The notes beneath the pieces are model-generated. The model saw only the letters and a program-made list of their open reading frames with translations. It was not told where the DNA came from and searched no databases. Source: Phycisphaerales bacterium (lineage in GTDB: Bacteria; Planctomycetota; Phycisphaerae; UBA1845). From it: a stretch of 55,447 nt of DNA. The position numbers and the translations under genes are program-made. This document shows, in pieces, positions 1-9,104 of the stretch; position 1 is the first letter of the stretch; each line of letters begins with the position of its first letter. Location: the NCBI GenBank assembly GCA_003597935.1, contig QZJT01000135.1, positions 1 to 55,447 of the forward strand, in the 5' to 3' direction.

Positions 1-1552
<1,552 letters not shown>

Positions 1553-1626
1553 GACTTTGCCGTTTGTTGAAACCTGACCCGATTATCACCCGACGGCGTT
1601 GTGCAACCGCACAAACCGGTTGGTAT

Positions 1627-1652
1627 AAAAAAACCCCAACCGGCGTCGGTTG
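1627..1652 (-). terminator. Rho-independent terminator
   Basis: On the minus strand a CAACCG/CGGTTG stem with a 4-nt loop is followed by GGGG and a run of seven T. It lies between the stop of the 1810-2172 lipoprotein gene and the start of EF-G, so it would end the upstream transcript and separate EF-G. Confidence 0.7.
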
Positions 1653-1809
1653 AGCCGCCGATCGGGCCATGAACGACGTCAGGCGTCCGGTCCGCGCCGG
1701 GGGCTGCCCCCGCGCTGAGCCGGACACCCTACTCCTGCGAGCATAGCTCAGTTTCTGCCAAAGTCAAACCGGCAGCCGAACATGAGCCGAATGTCCCCCC
1801 ATTGCTGCC

Positions 1810-2172
1810 CTACGGGTCACGCCGCGTCCGGATCGTCGTCGACGTGGTGGAGCCGTCCGCCGGTCCGGTATCCGGATCGTCGATTTCGATCTGGTTGCGT
1901 TCCGCGTCCACCCACCGCTTGGACTTGATCTTGCCGTCCGGACCGAACTCGATCCAGGCCGTCAGCCCCTTGTCCGGGCGTTCCCAGATCCATTGGTCGG
2001 GCAGTTTGGTGTTGGGCTCGCCCAGCGTCAGCTCGGCGTCCGTCTTGTCGGACGTGCCCCGCGACAGCATCCCGAAGCGTTCGTAGGTCAGCTTGTCCGC
2101 GCACCCCGCGGCGACTCCGGCGGATAACGCCAGACCTGTCAGACCGATCATTCTTAGATATCGAGAGCGCAT
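1810..2172 (-). CDS. Small lipoprotein, unknown function
   Basis: 120-residue protein. The start was placed at the ATG at 2172 because it has a GGAG-type ribosome site and begins a clean lipoprotein signal: MRSRYLRM, a hydrophobic core, then the lipobox AAGC. The open frame extends upstream to 2346, but that would put 58 unsupported residues before the signal. The mature part (for example ELTLGEPNTKLPDQWIWERP and WIEFGPDGKIKSKRWVD) suggests one small globular domain. I do not recognise the family. It lies 170 bp downstream of another lipoprotein gene on the same strand and is followed by a terminator. Confidence 0.75.
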   Translation of the reverse strand: MRSRYLRMIGLTGLALSAGVAAGCADKLTYERFGMLSRGTSDKTDAELTLGEPNTKLPDQWIWERPDKGLTAWIEFGPDGKIKSKRWVDAERNQIEIDDPDTGPADGSTTSTTIRTRRDP

Positions 2173-2342
2173 GACTCCATCTCCAATCGCCGCCGGCGCA
2201 GTGCCGGCGGCCGCCAGCGTCAGGAACCACCGGCCGGCTTCCGTCGTCGGACAGTCCGGCACAGCGCCGGGCCGGACGCCTTCGGCGTGCGTACGACCGG
2301 AATCGCTCACCCTGCGTCCGGCCAGCGCGGACGCCGCAATCA

Positions 2343-2990
2343 TCACCGTCGCGCCGACGGCGCCAGGACGCGTCTGAACCGCGTCACGTCAATCACCTCT
2401 TCGTCGCTCAGGTGGCTGCCCAGCGGAGAGTTGTACGTGACCAGCACGACGTACTGGTCTTGAGCCGGCACACTCTCGCGCCGCAGCCCCAGGCGGAACT
2501 CGTACATCTGCGTCACCGGGTTCCAGTATGTCCGCTGGTCCTCCTCCTCCACCAGCGGGACGACCCACCGGGCAAGCTGGCGTCCCTTGGGTTCCCCGCT
2601 GGCGGGACGGAACTCGAACAGCTCGACGCGCACGTCGCCGACGATCATCAATCCGGGGTTGTCCAGCGCGTTCGATGCCCGCAACAACAACTCCAACTGC
2701 AAGTCCAACTCCCCCTCACCCTCGTCCTCCGACGTGGGCGCGATGCGGGTGAACGGACTGACGATCTCGACCGAACTGGGCATCAGCATGGCCAGCATCC
2801 GCTCGCGCGCGGCCGGGTCCGACGACGGCGCGCCGGTCGTCCGGCACGCGCCGCACGCCAGCAGCGCGCCCAGGGCGACGACCATCTGCAGCTCTGCGGC
2901 CGCCCATCCGCACCGGGCGCCGCGGACCGCCGCGATCCACGACGGATCACCGTCGGATGCGCTGACACACGGTCGTCTAACTGGACCCAT
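2343..2990 (-). CDS. Lipoprotein, unknown function
   Basis: 215 residues from the ATG at 2990, which has a strong GAGAGGAG ribosome site five bases upstream. A hydrophobic stretch at about residues 36-46 ends in LLACGAC, a likely lipobox, though the n-region before it is unusually long; an internal ATG at 2885 would give a more standard but RBS-poor signal. The mature part has an acidic DEGEGELDLQ stretch and a beta-rich region ending SPLGSHLSDEEVIDVTRFRR. No catalytic motif was recognised. It is the first of two lipoprotein genes in line with the 1810-2172 gene. Confidence 0.7.
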   Translation of the reverse strand: MGPVRRPCVSASDGDPSWIAAVRGARCGWAAAELQMVVALGALLACGACRTTGAPSSDPAARERMLAMLMPSSVEIVSPFTRIAPTSEDEGEGELDLQLELLLRASNALDNPGLMIVGDVRVELFEFRPASGEPKGRQLARWVVPLVEEEDQRTYWNPVTQMYEFRLGLRRESVPAQDQYVVLVTYNSPLGSHLSDEEVIDVTRFRRVLAPSARR

Positions 2991-3000
2991 CGCCGCTCCT

Positions 3001-3035
3001 CTCGGTTAGGCGCCGCCGCCCGGCGCCGGACCGAG
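3001..3035 (-). other. GC-rich hairpin ahead of lipoprotein gene
   Basis: CTCGG...GGCGCCG / CGGCGCC...CCGAG inverted repeat in the 69-bp gap between two minus-strand genes. It could end the 3060-4274 transcript. Its outer arm touches the ribosome site of the gene starting at 2990, so it could also affect initiation. There is no clear T run. Confidence 0.4.
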
Positions 3036-3059
3036 TCTACGGCCGCGGGCTTTTCGGTG

Positions 3060-4274
3060 TCAATTCCGGCGGAGGATACCTCCGGCCTGGCGCAGGCTGC
3101 GCCGTCGGCGCCACTGGCGCGTTTTCGATTCAACGGAAAACACAGTAGCGATCTGCTCATCGGTCGGAGGCGGCGTGGTCGCCAGCCACGCGGCCATGGC
3201 GACGGCGAAGCCGCTGGAGTCGAGCCGCCGGATGATGAAACGCGATGGATCGGCGACGCAGATCAGCGTGCCCATCGAGACGATGACGCAGTCGGCGCGA
3301 CGGAACACCTGCGTCCGACGGCCGAACCGCAGCAACGCCATGCCGCCGGGAAAGACCCACAGTGCCCGGGTCTCTTCCAAAGAAGCCAAAACCGCGAGCG
3401 CCGTGGTGACGGAGGCGAAGAGGACGAAGGTAATGGCGCCTCGAAGCGAAACCTGTCCGAGCGTGACCATCAGCGCTGCGGCGCCGAGGAGGACGCCGCC
3501 GGCCCACAAAGGCCCGAAACGTCCGGCGATCGCGATTCTCTCAGCGCGCTGCCGTCGTGATTGTCCGCCGTCGTCTTCTACGCAGACAAGCTCGCACAGA
3601 TCCTGAAACCGATCGTCCCCGGGATCGATGGCGAGCGGTTCCAACGGTGTACCTAAGACGCGAACCGATTCCGGCTGGCGCCATGGCGCCCTGCTGCGCT
3701 CGAGTTGCCGCTCGACGTACCGAGCGATCGCTCGTGCTCCGGCCGCCCACCGGACGCCGGCCGTTGCGGATTCGGCACGCTCGTGCCGTGACGGCCGGAC
3801 GCGCTTCAGTCGAATCCAGGATTGCCTGACGCCGCGGCGGGCCAAGCCGATCGCCAACTCGGCCCCCGTCAGGCTCTCACTGGCGGCATTCAGCGGCGAC
3901 CAGTCGAGACGGTGCAGCACCTTGGCGTCGCGATCGCCCATGTCGTCCGGCAGACCCACCAGGAAGCGCTCGACGACCTGCGCGTTGCGACGCTGATCGT
4001 GCCGAAAGAGGAGAAGCAGCGCCGCCAGACCGCCGAACGCGACGGCAAGCGTCGCAGCCAGCGCCACCACCAACTGGACAAGCTCCTGCTGCAAGCTCGC
4101 TGTGCCGGCGCCGATTCCACCGAGCACGACCACCGCGAGCATCAGGGGAGTCGAGATCCTGCGCAGCGCCCGGTCAGGGCTGAACGGCACATCGACCAAC
4201 CCATGGGCGTCACATAGCCGAGACTCTTCCTGCTGCGCGGTCACATCGAAATCGCAGGGCCGGCCCAGGGGCAC
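3060..4274 (-). CDS. Four-helix membrane protein, unknown function
   Basis: 404 residues from a GTG start. Four hydrophobic helices are visible in two pairs: one pair near residues 43-90 (LMLAVVVLGGIGAG, then LVVALAATLAVAFGGLAALL) and one pair near 255-295 (WAGGVLLGAAALMVTLGQV, then GAITFVLFASVTTALAVLA). A long Arg-rich soluble region of about 160 residues separates the pairs, and the C-terminus is also Arg-rich (RQWRRRRSLRQAGG). This layout suggests an inner-membrane protein with a cytosolic domain. I do not recognise a family. It shares strand with the two lipoprotein genes downstream but is separated from them by a hairpin. Confidence 0.7.
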   Translation of the reverse strand: MPLGRPCDFDVTAQQEESRLCDAHGLVDVPFSPDRALRRISTPLMLAVVVLGGIGAGTASLQQELVQLVVALAATLAVAFGGLAALLLLFRHDQRRNAQVVERFLVGLPDDMGDRDAKVLHRLDWSPLNAASESLTGAELAIGLARRGVRQSWIRLKRVRPSRHERAESATAGVRWAAGARAIARYVERQLERSRAPWRQPESVRVLGTPLEPLAIDPGDDRFQDLCELVCVEDDGGQSRRQRAERIAIAGRFGPLWAGGVLLGAAALMVTLGQVSLRGAITFVLFASVTTALAVLASLEETRALWVFPGGMALLRFGRRTQVFRRADCVIVSMGTLICVADPSRFIIRRLDSSGFAVAMAAWLATTPPPTDEQIATVFSVESKTRQWRRRRSLRQAGGILRRN

Positions 4275-4403
4275 GCCGAGTGCAATCGTCGTTGCAGATT
4301 CGATTCCAGCGCACGACCGCCCGAGCGTCCACCGCCGGACCGATCACGAAATGGCGCAGCCTGCGCGACTTCTCCGATTGAGCGCAACCGACGCAGAGAC
4401 GAT

Positions 4404-5114
4404 TCAGACGGCAGGCGGTGGCGCCCCGTCCCGCGGCGGCATATCCGGCTCCAGGTCCACGCCCAGGCCGTCCGCGATGCGGTTGATGTAGTTGAAGTAG
4501 GCCGTGACCTGCACCAGGTCGTGGATGGCCCGGTCGTCGTAGCCGTGTCGGCGCAGATCCTCCACGTCCGCCGCCGTCATGCGCTGCGGCGCGTGGGTCA
4601 GCTTTACCGCGAAATCCAGCGCCGCCCGTTCGGGAGGCGACAGGGCCGCCGTCCGGTAGTCCGTGGCGACCGCGCTGACGAGCGCGTCGATCGTCGGGGC
4701 GTGGCTGGGCGCATCCGGCCGGCTGCCGCCGTCCGCGGGTTCCACGGCCGGGCTCGGAAGACCGCCCGTGGGAACGCCCGGCGCGTCAGCAGCGGCCGCG
4801 TCACCGGCAGCGCCCGCCGCAAGCTCCTTTTCGATCTCCGACCGGAGATCCGCCGCATGGGCGAGTGTTCAGTAGTGGCACTCGTTCGCCCGCGAGACGA
4901 CGGTAGCCACCATCTCCCGCAGCCGCCGCGTCAGCGGCGAGCGGCCGTGTACCGCGGCCGTGTACAAACCGACGCCCGCCCGCATCACCGGCGGATTGAC
5001 GCTCTGCACCTTGAGGATGTTGAAGACCTTGCCCGCCCGACGGACCGCCTCGGCGTACATCGCCGCCAGGAGTCCGTCGGCATCGCTTTCGTCCACTACG
5101 CCGATCCATGCCAT
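4404..5114 (-). CDS. AhpD-like peroxidase-related enzyme, probable selenoprotein (TGA at codon 82)
   Basis: AhpD-fold peroxidase-related protein, 236 residues if the TGA at 4869-4871 is read as selenocysteine. The start at 5114 has a GGAGG site eight bases upstream. Residues 1-81 match the family N-terminus (MAWIGVVDESDADG, FNILKVQSVNPPV, LREMVATVVS) and end in NECHY. TGA occupies the position of the second Cys of the CxxC pair. The same frame then continues without a stop through THLAH-like residues (TLAH) to a normal family C-terminus (DYRTAALSPPERAALDFAVK, AYFNYINRIADGLGVDLEPD). The AhpD catalytic pattern is kept exactly: E67, x11, C79, x2, U82, x3, H86. A candidate SECIS hairpin lies just downstream of the TGA. 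The segment after His86 carries an extra Ala/Gly/Pro-rich stretch of about 40 residues not usual for the family. The alternative, a nonsense mutation or read error of TGC, is possible but less likely. Confidence 0.85.
4833..4850 (-). promoter_or_regulatory. Candidate bacterial SECIS element
   Basis: On the minus-strand mRNA a perfect 7-bp stem, GAUCUCC with GGAGAUC, encloses the tetraloop GGUC. The loop starts 26 nt after the UGA codon, inside the spacing known for bacterial SECIS elements, and opens with GG as expected for SelB recognition. From memory the same GGUC loop occurs in the E. coli fdhF element. No bulged U is present. It encodes residues within DLRSEI of the enzyme. Confidence 0.7.
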
Positions 5115-5243
5115 CTTGATCGCCTCCGCGCCGCTCGGTTGGCGCCTTGTAAGTCATCCGCCCGGGCCGGGCCCCATAACCTTGGCATAGCCCCGCCGCC
5201 GGTGCCGGTGCGTGACAGATTCGCTGGGCTCGCTCGGAGCCCT

Positions 5244-5318
5244 GGGTGGCTCGCCGCTCCGCGGCGGGTCAGGGGCGTCATTCGCGCGACGCAATCGCCG
5301 CGGAGCGGCGAGCCACCC
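5244..5318. repeat. 23-bp perfect inverted repeat
   Basis: Arms at 5244-5266 and 5296-5318 are exact reverse complements over 23 bp, with a 29-bp spacer. The arms contain GGCTCGCCGCTCCGCGG, so each is partly self-complementary. It sits in the 528-bp gene-free stretch 5115-5642 between the divergently oriented peroxidase and PEP-CTERM genes. Nothing else was recognised in that stretch apart from the hairpin at 5617. Confidence 0.75.
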
Positions 5319-5616
5319 ACCACCCACGGGACCCGTGAGTCGGCCGGACCGCCCAGGCTCGCCTGATATGTCTCGGACCCCCGCCGCTGGGTTATTCGGT
5401 TTTGTACTGGACTTGGGGCGGCCGTGCGAGTAAGATAGGCGCTGGAGAGTGGTTCTCGCGGTGATGCTACGCGCAGCGCCGCGCTGGGAGAGAGAGACGT
5501 CTGGGGTCGACCCGTCCCTTGTGGGGCGGGTCCGAGGAGAGAGAGGCAGTTCCCTTCGCCACGGCACGGCCGGTGGCCTTCCTACGGTTTCCGGCGGCCT
5601 TACTACCCCTTGCGAT

Positions 5617-5637
5617 CTCTCCCATTGCCTGGGAGAG
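5617..5637 (+). promoter_or_regulatory. Hairpin covering the ribosome site of the PEP-CTERM gene
   Basis: CTCTCCCA and TGGGAGAG form a perfect 8-bp stem with a 5-nt loop. The right arm contains the GGGAGAG Shine-Dalgarno sequence for the ATG at 5643, so folding would hide it. This could reduce or regulate translation. Confidence 0.5.
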
Positions 5638-5642
5638 CGCAG

Positions 5643-6383
5643 ATGCTTGTACATGGAGTTGTAACTTCGCGGTTACGCGTGTTCGGCGCGGCCTTTTGGG
5701 CGTCGGCCGCCGTGGCGGCGCCCGCGCCGGCGGAAGAGCTGACGCTGGCCGACCTGATCGGCCATCCCGAAGCGACGTTTCGCTCGCACGACGGGCGGGT
5801 TGAGTTCTCTGATTTTGAGTTCGAAGCCGCACGCGGCGTGTTCGCGTTTCCCGAAAACGATTCGGTGCGCGTCATCCCCGCGGCGCGGGCGACCGGCGGG
5901 TTTGTGCTGGAAGGGGCTTATCAGGCGCTTAACGGCGTGCGCATGGCAGGCACGTTGAGCTTCACGGCCACGGCCGTCGACGAAATGCCGTTCAACCTGG
6001 CCTGGCTGCAACTGGGCACTCCCGCGGCCTTCGGATTCTCGGTCGGCCCTTCCGCGCGGCAGGAACCCTCGTACGTCAGCCTCATCGAAACTCTGACGGC
6101 GCTGGAAGGCGGCGCCACCTTCCGGTTGGCCACCCTTCACGATGCGGCCGGCGACGGAACGTCGTTCGTCTCGTCCCCTCTCAACCCCGATCTGTTCGGC
6201 TCGCCGCTGCGCGTGTCGCAGGAAATCGAGTTGCAGAGCGTTCGCGGCGACGGTCCCAGCGTCGCCATCCTCTCGTCGCATGCCTTCGGCCTGACCGTCG
6301 TCCCGGAACCGGGCACGGCCCTGCTGCTGCTGGCGGCGGGATGCGTGGGTGCGGCGAAGCTGCGGCGTCGGCGCAGTCGCTGA
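5643..6383 (+). CDS. PEP-CTERM sorting-domain protein
   Basis: Secreted or surface protein of 246 residues. The N-terminus has a signal peptide (RLRVFGAAFWASAAVAAPAPA). The body is a beta-rich domain with no recognised catalytic motif. The C-terminus is a classic PEP-CTERM signal: VPEPGTALLLLAAGCVGAA followed by KLRRRRSR, the tag that exosortase systems cleave during export in exopolysaccharide-forming bacteria. The ATG at 5643 was chosen over the frame-opening one at 5610 because it has the ribosome site and begins just before the signal. No exosortase gene is in the window. Confidence 0.88.
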   Translation: MLVHGVVTSRLRVFGAAFWASAAVAAPAPAEELTLADLIGHPEATFRSHDGRVEFSDFEFEAARGVFAFPENDSVRVIPAARATGGFVLEGAYQALNGVRMAGTLSFTATAVDEMPFNLAWLQLGTPAAFGFSVGPSARQEPSYVSLIETLTALEGGATFRLATLHDAAGDGTSFVSSPLNPDLFGSPLRVSQEIELQSVRGDGPSVAILSSHAFGLTVVPEPGTALLLLAAGCVGAAKLRRRRSR

Positions 6384-6435
6384 ACCGCAAACCCAAGGCG
6401 GCCGCCGGCCGCAACCAAACCCATGCGGCAAGAAA

Positions 6436-6531
6436 GAAGGGAGTCAGGGAATGAGGGAGTGAGGGAAGAATGGACGCGAAGCAGAATCGATCCGGGTCTT
6501 CTGCCCTTACTCCCTTACTCCCGCTTACCCG
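6436..6531. repeat. Octamer G-rich inverted repeat element, copy A
   Basis: Left arm 6436-6467 is built from 8-bp units of the type AGGGAGTN/AGGGAATN. The right arm, about 6499-6531, carries the complementary TTACTCCC units. Related elements occur at 23486 and, as a single arm, at 43821. This is in the gene-poor stretch 6384-6816, where no convincing gene was seen. Confidence 0.6.
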
Positions 6532-6816
6532 TAGCCCTCAGAACATGCGCGCAGAACGGCGAGAACTTCAGCCGTCAGCGACTACCCGACCCGTCTGGAC
6601 ACTGCCCCGGCGGCGACGGACAATCGTCCCTATCGGCCGCGGCGCCCTACGGTCGGGCCGTCGCGTCCCACATCCTGCCGGATGCGCCGCGATGCGCGCG
6701 CCGCGATCGAGGCGTACCTGGAGGCGCGCCCGCACGTCGGATGGCGGCGTCCCCGCAGGTTGACTCGCCGCAGGTGGATCACAAGGTGGCCTGGCCCGGT
6801 CTGGAGCGGCAAGAGA

Positions 6817-7179
6817 ATGGGACTCATTCACGTTACCGTCGCAATACAGGCCTTGGGCCACTCCAACGGTCCGTATGAGGCGGAGTTTCTTGTCGATACC
6901 GGCGCCACGGATTCCCTCGCTCCCAGCATCGAGCTTCGCCGGATCGGCGTGCAGCCCGTAGGCAGGATGGCATACGAGCTTGCGGACGGCACGCTGCAGG
7001 AATACCCGTTCGGTCTGGTCCAGATATCCTTCATGGGCGAGATCACGGCGGGGCGCGTGATCTTCGGCCCCGACGATGCCGAGCCCCTGCTCGGCGTCAC
7101 CGCCCTTGAATCCGTAGGGATCACCATCGACCCCGCCGACCGGACGCTCAAGCGCCTGCCGGCTATCCCACTCAAGTAG
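6817..7179 (+). CDS. Clan AA (retropepsin-like) aspartic protease
   Basis: 120-residue protein with the single-domain retropepsin fold signature: FLVDTGATDSLAP carries the catalytic Asp-Thr-Gly, and PLLGVTALESVGITIDP matches the conserved hydrophobic-hydrophobic-Gly segment near the C-terminus. Proteins of this size (AF_0612/TIGR03698-like) act as dimers, each subunit giving one Asp. The ATG at 6817 was chosen because the protein then starts at the first beta strand (MGLIHVTVAIQ) and a GGAG lies upstream; the open frame extends back to 6682. There is no signal peptide, so a cytosolic location is likely. It is at the left end of the accessory patch. Confidence 0.8.
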   Translation: MGLIHVTVAIQALGHSNGPYEAEFLVDTGATDSLAPSIELRRIGVQPVGRMAYELADGTLQEYPFGLVQISFMGEITAGRVIFGPDDAEPLLGVTALESVGITIDPADRTLKRLPAIPLK

Positions 7180-7230
7180 CCGCCATGAAGGTATCCCGTT
7201 CACCTGCTCCGCATCGCCCTGTACGTCAGG

Positions 7231-7400
7231 GAGGAGCAGTACATCGCTGAAAAGCCCGGTCCGGACCGTTTCTCCAGCGGCACGAATCAGACGGAGCTGC
7301 ACGATATCAAAGAGGAAATAACCGAGCTGCAAAAGCGATTGGCGGAACTTCAGGCTCGAAGGACGCAACTCGAGAAGGCCACAAGAAAGAAGCGGCCGGC
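7231..7400 (+). pseudogene. Broken copy of the HTH/coiled-coil gene at 9105
   Basis: The DNA from about 7235 to 7395 is closely similar to 9283-9440, the coiled-coil part of the downstream HTH gene; it can be read as YIAEKPGPDRFSSG and ELQKRLAELQARRTQLEKAT. The HTH half and start are missing or unrecognisable, and downstream sequence soon diverges. The copy and the intact gene lie on the same strand and flank the RelA/SpoT pair. The remaining stretch up to 7745 shows no gene I can support. Confidence 0.75.
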
Positions 7401-7745
7401 TGGAGCGGGCCGTCACCGACTACATGGGCCGGCCGGGCGACCAGAAACTGAGCAAGGCCCAACGCGGCCGACCTCGGCGCGCGACGCGCACCGGCGGCGG
7501 AGGGAAGTAGGCGGGCGGCGAGCGGGTAGGTCGGATCCTCGACCCGGCGGCCGTTACTCCGCACGCGATCCGCGAACCGGGTGGCAACCGTCTTGCTTTC
7601 GGCGTGTGCGGTGTAGTAACCTGATCCTGCCCCGCCGGCTGGCGGCAGGCAAACCCGGCATGGCGGGTGCTTGCACCTGCCTTGCGCCTTCGCGGTTTGC
7701 GCACGTGACGGGTAGTCGGGGTAGTCTCTGACCTGCCACTGCACG

Positions 7746-8654
7746 ATGATGGTCAAGGCAGGTTCCAAGGAACTGCGCGAGCAGGCCGGCTTGGAGGCCA
7801 GGCGGTTGACGGCGACCCTTAGCAAGACACAAATCGACCGGCTCGGAGACCGACTGAGGAAAGGTCCCCACACCGAGAGCGATCTTCGATTGCTCGACGA
7901 TTATCGACGGTCGTTTGGCGAGGCGTACGAGGCTGTGGTCCGAACGATCCGTGAGTGCGGTGAGTTCCCGACGGGAAGGCCGGCCAAGTCCACGGTCTCG
8001 ATAATGGAGAAGCTCCGTCGCGAGAGTATCCGACTGAGCCAAATGCAGGATATCGCGGGGTGCAGAGTAGTCGTGACGGATGTTATGGAACAAGAGCGGG
8101 TCGTTGCGTCGTTAGGCGCCGCCTTCCCTGGAGCGTCCGTAATAGACCGCCGCGACAATCCCAGCTACGGTTATCGAGCGGTCCACATCATCGCCGAGAA
8201 ATCCGGGAAGCCGATCGAGATCCAGGTCCGGAGTTCCCTGCAACACCTGTGGGCGGAGCTTTCGGAGAAATCCTCCGACGTCCTCGATCCAACGATCAAG
8301 TACGGTGGCGGCACCGACTCGTGGCGAAACTTCCTCACAAAAAGTTCCGAATCGGTAGCGTTTTACGAGAAGTTCGAAAAAGAGTATTCCGAAACCGTGG
8401 CGTCCAAGGAGGTGGCGGACGCGGCCCACGAGAAGTTCAAGAAGGCCGTCGAGGAACTGCCTGAGCACCGCGTACCCGACCACGAGGTACAAGAACTACG
8501 AGGAAAGCTGGAAGAGTCGATGCGTAAGATGCAACGCCGCGAACAGGCGCATCAAGTAATGCGAAGAGAGCTGGTACGCCTGTTGAATGTGAATACCGAC
8601 CTTTTGACCGGGGCAATCTCGTGGCTAGACGGACTGAAGAGGCAGAAGCAATGA
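7746..8654 (+). CDS. Stand-alone RelA/SpoT synthetase-domain protein, toxSAS-like
   Basis: 302-residue protein with only the (p)ppGpp synthetase domain. Visible motifs are RPAKSTVSIMEKLRRE (substrate-binding basic residues), MQDIAGCRVVVTD, DRRDNPSYGYRAVHI and PIEIQVRSSLQHLWAELSEK (conserved Glu of the synthetase site). The last ~110 residues are helical and charged. There is no HD hydrolase, TGS or ACT domain, so it is not a housekeeping Rel. Known relatives make alarmones or pyrophosphorylate tRNA ends and can be toxins. The stop overlaps the start of the next gene by four bases (ATGA), implying translational coupling. The start (ATG ATG) lacks an obvious ribosome site, and internal starts are possible. 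Confidence 0.88.
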   Translation: MMVKAGSKELREQAGLEARRLTATLSKTQIDRLGDRLRKGPHTESDLRLLDDYRRSFGEAYEAVVRTIRECGEFPTGRPAKSTVSIMEKLRRESIRLSQMQDIAGCRVVVTDVMEQERVVASLGAAFPGASVIDRRDNPSYGYRAVHIIAEKSGKPIEIQVRSSLQHLWAELSEKSSDVLDPTIKYGGGTDSWRNFLTKSSESVAFYEKFEKEYSETVASKEVADAAHEKFKKAVEELPEHRVPDHEVQELRGKLEESMRKMQRREQAHQVMRRELVRLLNVNTDLLTGAISWLDGLKRQKQ

Positions 8655-8899
8655 TTTTCCTAATCGAGTACAACCGGAGTGAAGGCCGCATCGTTACCTT
8701 TCGAGACTTCGACGATTCGCAACGACGGGAGGCCGAGGACTTGCGGCTCGAGATCGAGTTGGCTCTAAACCGCAAAGGAGTAGACCACGAAGTAGTCATT
8801 CTAGAGGCGGCGAGAAAAGATGAGTTACGCCGGACGCACCGGCGCTACTTCGAAGACCTCCGCCAGATTCTGAAATCCGGCGGCGGTCAAGACAAATAG
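8651..8899 (+). CDS. Small partner of the RelA/SpoT protein, candidate antitoxin
   Basis: 82 residues starting at the ATG that overlaps the upstream stop codon (ATGA). Sequence: MIFLIEYNRSEGRIV, then a charged helical region (EAEDLRLEIELALNRKGVDH, VVILEAARKDELRRTHRRYF). It looks like a compact beta-hairpin plus helix domain. I know of similar small proteins next to RelA/SpoT synthetases but cannot name a characterised family. The order synthetase then partner with overlap suits an antitoxin, an accessory specificity subunit or an effector; function is inferred from position only. Confidence 0.72.
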   Translation: MIFLIEYNRSEGRIVTFRDFDDSQRREAEDLRLEIELALNRKGVDHEVVILEAARKDELRRTHRRYFEDLRQILKSGGGQDK

Positions 8900-9104
8900 G
8901 ACCATCGCGCTTCGGAGGGTGCGCTTGTCACCTTGAAGGACGACCTCACGGTGTGCGTCAACCGCGTAGGATAGGTCGTTGACCTGCCGTCACCATTGGC
9001 GTTTGCGACGTTCCATGAAGAAGGTCTGTCGATGACATGCCCTCCAGGACTGACGACGCTTCGCGGCGCGGTTGATCGTGTAGGTTTGGTACGAGAGGTG
9101 TGAC

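Noticed and set aside
4404..4745. Separate short gene starting at GTG 4745, with 4869-5114 as another gene
   Set aside because: Both pieces are in one uninterrupted frame apart from the TGA, and each alone is half of one AhpD-family domain; the single Sec-containing gene explains both.
6436..6531. Insertion-sequence ends
   Set aside because: The inverted octamer arms enclose only ~30 bp and no transposase; better called a short repeat element.
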